Assembly (NCBI RefSeq): GCF_014356525.2
Contig: NC_052511.1
Span: forward strand, 49,491,975-49,555,974
Length of the DNA: 64,000 nt
Direction of reading: 5' to 3'
From: Nilaparvata lugens
Taxonomy: Eukaryota > Arthropoda > Insecta > Hemiptera > Delphacidae
Shown here: positions 57,363-64,000 of the stretch, in pieces
Position numbering within the stretch: position 1 is the first letter of the stretch
How the letters are laid out: each line of letters starts with the position of its first letter
Notes under the pieces: generated by a model
Seen by the model: the letters and a program-made list of their open reading frames with translations, nothing else
Database searches by the model: none
Told to the model about the DNA's origin: nothing
Program-made: the position numbers and the translations under genes

Positions 57363-57443
57363 ATGTTGGAAATTTGAAAGAGAATCGGCAACGTTATTCT
57401 GCTATCTTTATTCACTGCCATTATAACGTGGACCTCACTATAG
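57363..57443 (+). mobile_element. Right end of MITE family T
   Basis: GAATCGGCAACGTTATTCTG followed by ATAACGTGGACCTCACTATA. Left part missing, with the RT scrap directly upstream. Confidence 0.75.
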
Positions 57444-57562
57444 TCATTAAAATCCTTCATTGTTTCCATTTATATTGAGTTGACGTTCCATACCTCACTA
57501 GAGCTTTGTTCTATCAAGAGATTTCATGTGAAAATTGTGTAATAAATAAAATAATATTGTAT

Positions 57563-57745
57563 AATGATAAATGATACAGTATCACCACACAGTATCACCG
57601 CAGATTATATACAGTATCACCACAAAATGATACAGTATCACCACAGATTATATACAGTATCACCAAACATGATACAGTATCACCACAGATTATATACAGT
57701 ATCACCACAAAATGATACAGTATCACAACACATGATAAGTACCAC
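57563..57745 (+). repeat. 20/41-bp tandem repeat
   Basis: About eight copies of ATACAGTATCACCACA, alternating with AAATGATACAG and GATTATATACAG links, so the higher unit is about 41 bp. The Tyr/His-rich frame across it is repeat translation. Confidence 0.9.
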
Positions 57746-58630
57746 AGAATAGATACAGAATGGAAACTGTAATCAAACGCCTATCTAACAATGCTTTTTA
57801 CTGACCCTAATCTAAACACGTCACGACCTTGGGAAGTTCCAATCCTGGTCTTCTGATTGCTCGTGGCAGTGAACGAGATCAATTGATCCGGATCATTAAA
57901 GTGATCCGACCTGCCATCATACTATGGGTGGTATAAACTGTTCGACTGGAGAGCTGGTCGACAGTCAAAAATGTAAACAAAGATAAACTCGATAGGATCG
58001 TTCCACGTTTCCACTCTGTAAAAGCTTTACCACACCACAGTGGCTTTACACTTCACGGTTTAAAGGTTATGTTACTGTTTGAATCATTTTCACATTTATT
58101 TGTATTAATGTATAAAATAAATTATGTAGAAGATTATTTAGATAGGCTGTATGTATTGTAGCTACAATAATAAAGTAGATTCTTTGTAGTAGTACAGCAA
58201 CTTAAATATTTATTATGAATTAAAAATGTAGGCCATTATGGAAACTAATCACTAACCTAATCACCGGTTTCACTTTGTTAAAACATTATTATTCTAGTAC
58301 ATTCTTATCAGTAATAATTGCATTGCTTATCTTGTTATAAACTTCAAAAATTTCAATTAGATGTACTTTGTGTAATTTCGAAATGCAATAATGCACTTCA
58401 AAACGCTGTTTTTAGCCTTATCTTTGGCGTAATTTTAATAGGCAATGTTACCGGTATTTGGAAACATTGCATTATTAAAAAAAACTGGAAGAATAGGTAA
58501 AGAATGAAATCGGGTAATAGCATATTCTATTTTTACTAAAATGATTATTACAGACAGATGATTTCTTACAATGTTATTTTTCTCATATTTGTTTGATAAA
58601 TTTTATATTAATAATCTCTAATTAATGTGT
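57746..58630. other. No gene established
   Basis: A GC-richer stretch at 57800-58060 has a minus-strand frame of about 40 codons with splice-like edges, but no recognisable protein. The rest is AT-rich. Confidence 0.4.
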
Positions 58631-58764
58631 GTCACAGAAGCCGGCTAAATTTTAACCGTGATTAATTTCACGAGAACCAATCAAAAAGGCATTTTTTATA
58701 AGACGGTTTGTCTGATAGGCTCTCCTGGAATTAATCACGATTAAAATTTAACCGGCTTTTGGCA
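58631..58764. mobile_element. Family G MITE
   Basis: GAAGCCGGCTAAATTTTAAC and, inverted, GATTAAAATTTAACCGGCTT, with the ATTAATTTCACGAGAACCAA / GGAATTAATCACG inner arms. The outer GGTGCCGGTTGCAC block is worn away. Confidence 0.75.
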
Positions 58765-59694
58765 CTTAGTCATGATTTAACAATGAAACAGACAATCCTT
58801 TTTCATGTATTGTTGTGATTGAATGGAATTCAGTTTACTCAGTGGATAAGTTATTATTTAAAGGTATTTTATATTGTATTAATTCAACATTGCTCTTGAT
58901 TTAATAAAAGCATTATTATTGTTATTAAAGGTTTTTTTTATCACGGCTAAGTATTAGCTAAATCTGGTTGAATGATTATAAATGTGTAGGTATTACCTAT
59001 ACCAGACTTGTAATAACCTATACCTTTTTAAATTTCAAGAAGTATCAATTGTAATTTGAGAATAGACATTTGTATTTTAGAAGTTATCACATCATGTAAT
59101 ATTAAGAATAGTACATTGTATTTGAGAAAGTATGAATTCAATTTGAGATGCGGTAATAAGATTTGTTAGTCAGAAGTTTCTGTTTTAATTAAGAAATCTG
59201 ATTGAAAATCCAGTTGATCTTGTTCATGAATTAAAATTCATGGAAGAATGCAAGTATGGAATATGACGTTGGACAAGTGGATTATTTTCTAATCTTCAAT
59301 TAACAACTTCCCAAGTAACTTACATCTTACTATTCTCAATAACAATTCACAATTCCTAATTACAATTGACAGCTTCCAAATAAAATTCAAAATTTGTAAA
59401 AATATTCATTTTCAAAAGGGTAAAAATATGATATTCAAAGTTAAATATACCGTATCTCTACCAATAAGAGTCAATCATAGGTACGGTATTGGAAACTATG
59501 AGCCGAATCTGCAATAACTGGATCTGAATAAACTGCTTGACTTGCCAGATTAGACATCCTATGTGTAATGAAAGTTTCATCCTAATGAAGTATCAGACAA
59601 CTCCATAATTCATATCAGAAATATTCTTAGTAATATTTAAGGCAGTTTTGCTTCTATTTGGTGGTATCCGTTGGAAGGCTTTTTAGTGGCTAGC
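58765..59694. other. No feature seen
   Basis: AT-rich. No coding frame, repeat or splice pattern supported on either strand. Confidence 0.5.
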
Positions 59695-59880
59695 TAAAGC
59701 TGCGTCTACACCAAAGTTATTAACAAAATGTTTATTTTCCTTCCTCATAGATTCTATTAGATTGAACATACTGTAGCTTATCATACAATGATGTGCCTAT
59801 GTGTTTGTCAAGATCTAATAGAATCTATAAGGACGGAAAAATAAACATTTTGTAATAACTTTGGTATAAACGCAGCTTTA
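59695..59880. mobile_element. Harbinger-like MITE, copy 1
   Basis: TAAAGCTGCGTCTACACCAA at the left and TTGGTATAAACGCAGCTTTA at the right. Inner ATAGATTCTATTAGATTGAA / ATCTAATAGAATCTAT arms fold as well. Ends resemble those of the 39660-40899 Harbinger element, and TAA/TTA is at the edges. Confidence 0.8.
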
Positions 59881-61050
59881 GAAGACCGACCGAGGTGATT
59901 ATTGATAACAAGTCATACGGTGATCAAACTACAAAGATTTCTAGGCCTTTGAAGCACTTGACGAGCCAATCCTGTTAATTTATCAATCAATAATATTGAT
60001 TATTTATTATTTTACAAAGGCGACTTTGTAGAAGTATTGTAAGCCTAGGTGATGATGATGGGATGAATGATAATACAATGAAGTAGAGTTATGAATGAAT
60101 AAAAATGATAGGTTATGCTATCCTCTTGAATTGATTTGAGTTATTTTTTCAATCCAGAAATAAAACTAAAAATTTTTATTTGATTAAATCCGAATATAAT
60201 AGAATGATGACATTCAATAAACTCTCAAAACTTGAAGATATTGAGTTATTAAGAAAATTTTGAACCAGAAATAAACCACAAACTAATTATGACATTTTTT
60301 TCAAATCGGCAACTTGAAAAACTTTTGTATTTCAGAAAATAAGAGTTTTTTTTAAATAAATATCCTTATTTACAATATGACTATTCAATGGGTAAAATAT
60401 TCAAAGTTCCTACTTTAGGGAGTGTCTCACATCTTCGAGAAAACAGAAACAAAGTAGGACATTGTGATGGTCATGAACATGGGACGTTGTCACAGCATTG
60501 CGTTTACATTGCAGGCTGATACACAGGCAGTCGAGTCATAAATAAACATGACCTAATAAATTGTATTTTATTTGGTTCAAAGTAAAAGAAAATGTGTGGG
60601 AGTTCATGTTTGGCTTTTAAATGGCAATATGTTACTGCTGGCAAGCAGCTGGAGCAAATAATTGAAAATGCACGTCCACGATATAGAATCAATGTGTCTA
60701 AAAGCTACAAGTTTTGGTTGTACAATAAAAATTCTAACAAGTTTTTATCGAACGTCCAAAGTCTAACTACACACACATCAATTTTTGAATGAACAATTTT
60801 TTTTCGTCCTTATAAACTCTACCAGGAGCTTGACAAACTCATGATCACATCATATATATGTTTGTCAAATTTTGTTCAATTTAATCAAATTTATTAGGAT
60901 GGCATAAAAAGTTCAAAAATTGATGGTGTGTTACTAGACTTAAGACTTATTCACACAACATATTCCCAAACTTTCATAATAATTTATTGGTCTAGTAGTT
61001 CTCAATCACATACAAACATTCATTTGTCTTTTTCTTTAGGGCTTTTTGTA
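59881..61050. other. No gene seen
   Basis: AT-rich with a short repeat of GATGATG near 60050. Frames at 60504-60792 on both strands lack any domain. Confidence 0.5.
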
Positions 61051-61057
61051 ATATAAA

Positions 61058-61235
61058 TAGAAATACAAATCTCAGTACTCTTTTAAATATTTTATCACAA
61101 CATGATTCGTACATTAAATGCCATTTTCAAGTCTGAAACATTCAGATTCATTTTCAAACTTGAAAATGGTATTTAATATCTGAATCATGTTGTGATAAAA
61201 TAATTTAAAAGGGTACTGAGTTTGTATTTCAATCT
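61058..61235. repeat. 178-bp palindrome
   Basis: AATACAAATCTCAGTAC and, inverted, GTACTGAGTTTGTATT, with TTTTATCACAACATGATTC / GAATCATGTTGTGATAAAA and TTTTCAAGTCTGAA / TTCAAACTTGAAAA arms. MITE-like. Confidence 0.75.
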
Positions 61236-61467
61236 ATATTTAAACATTCATTTATATTTTTCATTTTTATATTTTATCCAAGTGTATTATAATTATTGTG
61301 TGATTAAAAAAAAGTGATAGATTTTATAAATTAAATAGTAAGCACTATTATTCACATTAGTCCAATCATATTTTCTTATGACTCTCAATCTATTTCTTGA
61401 ATATTCCAATGCTGTCTGCTGTACATTATAATTTTTATAACTTTAGTCGAGTCAGATCTGTAATGCA

Positions 61468-61738
61468 GGATAGTTGGGCGAGAGGGGAGGAGGAAGAGAG
61501 GAGGAGGCGAAGGAGAAGGTAGAAGAGGGAGAGGAGGAGTAGAGAGGAGGGGGAATAGTTGGAGGAGGAGGAAGAGTAGGGTGAGGAGGAGGAGGAAGAG
61601 AGGGTGGGGGGAAGGAGGGGTTGATGAGGAGGTGAAGGAGGAGTAGTTGGGGGAGGAGGAGGAGAGGAGTAGGTGGAGGGTTGAGGAGGTGATGGAGGAG
61701 GTCAAGGAGGAGAAGGAGAGGAGGAGGAGGAGGAGGCT
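61468..61738 (+). repeat. GGA/GAGG simple sequence
   Basis: Purine-only tract of irregular GGA and GAG triplets. The Ser/Pro/Leu-rich minus frame is an artefact. Confidence 0.9.
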
Positions 61739-61754
61739 TGAGTTACTATTCATC

Positions 61755-62446
61755 TCAAGTTATAAACACTTCAAAGACTTCATATAGAATATTTATATAT
61801 GGTTTAGTTATAATAAAGGTTTGTGTTAGACGGATATGAAGTTGACCACTATGGCCGGGGTTTATTGTCTGTTTGCGACTCCGCAGCCTGTGCGCCGCTG
61901 AAATATCTGCTGGATAAAATTGCAATTGTAGAGCCATGGCTATGTCTCCTAAATGTCAAGTACACTTTCTCTATGCGTAACTGGAACGCCGGAAATTAAA
62001 ATATTATTCTTTCGAGTTTGTTGTTGAAGTTCTTGCACGTTTAATGTTACGTTTTTCAGTTCTTCTTTGAGACGTGCGTTTTCTTCTTTCACAGCTTCGA
62101 CGGTTTTACAAGTTTTATCGCATTTTTCTTCAACGTTTTTGAATTGTTCCTTGATCTGGTTCCACATTTCGTTGTTTTTATCCCATTTACTGTTCGTCTC
62201 TTTCCTAACTCCGTGATTGCTTCTAATATGTTTCATTCGAAATTCACGATCTTCCGTTTTGTTATTACCGGAACTCGTAGATGATGTAGAACATTTTTCA
62301 CACTTCCATATTTTATTTCGTTTTCCAACTCCATGTCCGACACAGTTCTGGTGGAAAGCAGCTTGACACTCATGACACTTCACACAATCTCTATTGATTT
62401 CTGCCTTGCACAAGTCACACTCCATAATCACTTTACCGATATTCAC
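61755..62446 (-). pseudogene. LINE ORF1 with N-terminal PHD finger, one frameshift
   Basis: Frame 62446-61949 begins with a C4HC3 PHD-type finger (CDLC, CVKCHEC, FHQNC, WKCEKC; residues about 10-52). A Lys/Glu-rich coiled coil follows (about 90-150, e.g. EENARLKEELKNVTLNVQEL), then the ORF1-type NNILISGVP motif (about 150). Near 61945 a 1-nt shift breaks the frame. The next frame resumes with LGDIAMALQ and DISAAHRLRSRK, the conserved RRM-like region of LINE ORF1 proteins, to about 61820. ORF1 proteins bind element RNA and chaperone target-primed reverse transcription. PHD-plus-coiled-coil ORF1s occur in several insect LINE clades. ORF2 is missing downstream. Confidence 0.75.
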
Positions 62447-62449
62447 AAA

Positions 62450-62650
62450 AAATACAGTTTAAGCAGAAAAACTATTAACTCGTGAGAGGTTAGAAAAACA
62501 ATATAACTGTAAGCTGGCTGGCCGGCCCGAACTCGTTACTCAGAGCACGATAAGAAAGCCGTCCGATTGCATCGACTGCCCGATCGGAATTGTTAAAGTT
62601 GGTGTCGTGTGAACAGAGGTTTGAGCAAACTTGGCTCAAAGCCTTATTGT
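62450..62650 (-). other. Probable 5' UTR of the LINE
   Basis: GC-richer sequence upstream of ORF1 (GGCTGGCCGGCCCGAACTCG on the plus strand), ending near 62640 where AT-rich DNA resumes. A family B scrap (CTAGTAGTTCAATGAACAGT) lies at about 62771. Confidence 0.4.
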
Positions 62651-62804
62651 AATAAACCACTATCACAATAAACCTCGGTTTAGGACTATGATTTGAAATC
62701 CTATGTGATATGAATTTGGATTTAACCTACCACATTGTGATGTATTATTATTTTGAAATTGATCAGCTGACTAGTAGTTCAATGAACAGTAGACCTCGTG
62801 CAGT

Positions 62805-63244
62805 TCAAAACTCTTGTAATACTGTCCATCAGAGTGAATTATGTCCTGTCCTTACGTGTCCGTGTCCGTGTAGTTATATAATAATTATAGTTTTACAATT
62901 AAAAAGGAAAACAGAAGAAAATAATACGAACTTAATTAAATTTCTCAACGATTCAGTATAACTAATAAGATTAGAAGAGAACAGTATTTTAGTTAGATTC
63001 AGGTAAGTTAGTGAAGGGGTATGAAAATATGTTTTATACAAAGAAATAAGAAACAGTTGAAAGAAGAAGAGTTGGTAGAGCTCAAAAATAATAATTTAAT
63101 CATCAATTGAGCAGCATAATTTTTCACAAGATTTTTTTCACCAAGAAGTCTTTTTCTATTGCATGGAACATGGCAATTTTTCAAATTGCTGAAATCTGGC
63201 ATGAATATTATTATTTAGAATTCCATATAATAAATTAAATGCTC
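62805..63244. other. No feature seen
   Basis: AT-rich, with no supported gene or repeat. Confidence 0.5.
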
Positions 63245-63440
63245 TTAAGCTGCGTTTACACCAAAGTTATTAACAATATCTTGATAACTTAATCCTTATA
63301 GATTTCATCAGATTGAACATAACTTATCATAGTTACACATGATGATCATATGAGTTTGTCAAGTTCCGTTCAATCTAATAGAATCTATAAGGATTGAGTT
63401 ATTAGCATTTTGTAACAACTTTGGTATAAACGTGGCTTAA
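63245..63440. mobile_element. Harbinger-like MITE, copy 2
   Basis: TTAAGCTGCGTTTACACCAA at the left and TTGGTATAAACGTGGCTTAA at the right. The inner TATAGATTTCATCAGATTGAA arm matches copy 1 at 59695. Confidence 0.8.
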
Positions 63441-63804
63441 AGGATTTTCTGGTTTTTAAGTCTTGGACTTCAAATGTTGACCTCGAAGTTTCAGTGGAAA
63501 AGGATATTGGACAAAATGTTTCATACTTTTTCAAATAAGATAACACAATAACCTTCCTGAATTTATTAAAATCAATAAGAAGTCCTGAAGTCGGATAAAG
63601 AATATTATTTGCTAGTAGCAGTCACCGTGTCGAACTTAATATCTCTGCAAAATTTCATGACCATTGGTCGAACGGTCTAGGAGGAGTATCCCAACAAATA
63701 ATAACAATTTCATGTATAAGAGCTTTGCTCACCTTCGGCTCGCTCAGAAATTAGAAATTGAAAATAAAAATTTACATGGATAAGGCGGAGCACCTGCAAT
63801 TCTT

Positions 63805-63862
63805 AAGGTGCGTACAGATATACGCGCAGCGAACATGAGCAATTCACTTTTAATCAGCTAAT
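63805..63862 (+). mobile_element. Left arm of the AGGTGCGTACAGATATA MITE
   Basis: AAGGTGCGTACAGATATACG and GCGAACATGAGCAATTCACT match the left arm of 15637-15806. It breaks off at TTTAATCAGCTA, where the LINE tail begins. Confidence 0.7.
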
Positions 63863-64000
63863 AATAATAATAATGTCGAGTTACCTGGCTGGCTCAGGTC
63901 TGGTGACAGAGTTTTCAGGTCGCAACTGATCAATTTCAGGGCCTCTGACATGACCTAACGACTGCTTTTTAGGCAGCCGGGACCGATGACTTAACGTGTC
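63863..64000 (-). mobile_element. LINE 3' end with (ATT)n tail, running off the window
   Basis: On the minus strand it reads GACACGTTAAGTCATCGGTC ... GCCAGGTAACTCGACATTATTATTATTATTAG. This is a 3' UTR with a triplet tail at 63863-63876, inserted into the MITE. Only the tail is in the window. The clade is not identified. Confidence 0.6.

Noticed and set aside
57563..57745. CRISPR-like array of short repeats
   Set aside because: Units are contiguous tandem repeats without unique spacers, in an animal genome.
57788..57905. Possible first exon of the SAC3D1-like gene (minus)
   Set aside because: About 40 codons with splice-like edges, but no start codon in phase and no resemblance to the SAC3 N-terminus.

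Overview
The window is AT-rich animal nuclear DNA and looks like an insect genome. It has spliced genes with long introns, (CCTAA)/TTAGG-type insect telomere motifs inside a satellite, and dense MITEs, LINE fragments and hAT/Harbinger/Merlin elements. From memory, the repeat families resemble those of planthoppers (Hemiptera, Delphacidae, e.g. Nilaparvata); no search was run. A 100-N gap lies at 13066-13165.

Layout. 0-13 kb is gene-free: MITEs, an AC-microsatellite repeat family, a 17-bp minisatellite, pyrimidine-rich simple sequence with large tandem duplications, and a LINE 3' end. 13.17-13.75 kb holds a GC-rich open frame next to the gap, with one predicted membrane segment and no recognised family. 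15.6-17.3 kb is a cluster of one MITE family with nested insertions. 18.1-20.6 kb (minus) holds an intact three-exon Merlin/IS1595-type DDE transposase gene. 21.5-22.8 kb is a higher-order satellite with telomere-like CCTAA motifs, followed by an almost perfect 2.1-kb palindrome centred near 24.0 kb.

Two host genes are recognised, both on the minus strand. The splicing factor SRSF2/SC35 has coding exons at 38944-38763, 37790-37656 and 31446-31287, plus a probable alternative 3' exon below 27437. A SAC3D1-like gene (SAC3/GANP domain) has five exons between 50304 and 42294; its N-terminal exon was not found. Their introns have absorbed most of the transposons here, including 2.4-kb and 1.6-kb foldback elements and a Harbinger element with a decayed transposase.

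48-57 kb is a readable transposon stratigraphy. P-like MITEs carry 7-bp target duplications, and one was hit by a hAT remnant with an 8-bp duplication. A rolling-circle-like repeat was split by a TIR element and then by a 3.5-kb hAT element with an exact 8-bp duplication. 57-64 kb holds a reverse-transcriptase scrap, tandem repeats, Harbinger-like MITEs, a LINE ORF1 with a PHD finger and a frameshift, and a LINE 3' tail at the edge.

No operon, CRISPR, tRNA or rRNA was seen. The least ordinary items are the intron-bearing Merlin gene, the 1-kb-arm palindrome, the dimeric telomere-motif satellite, and the SRSF2 stop codon that overlaps a consensus splice donor.
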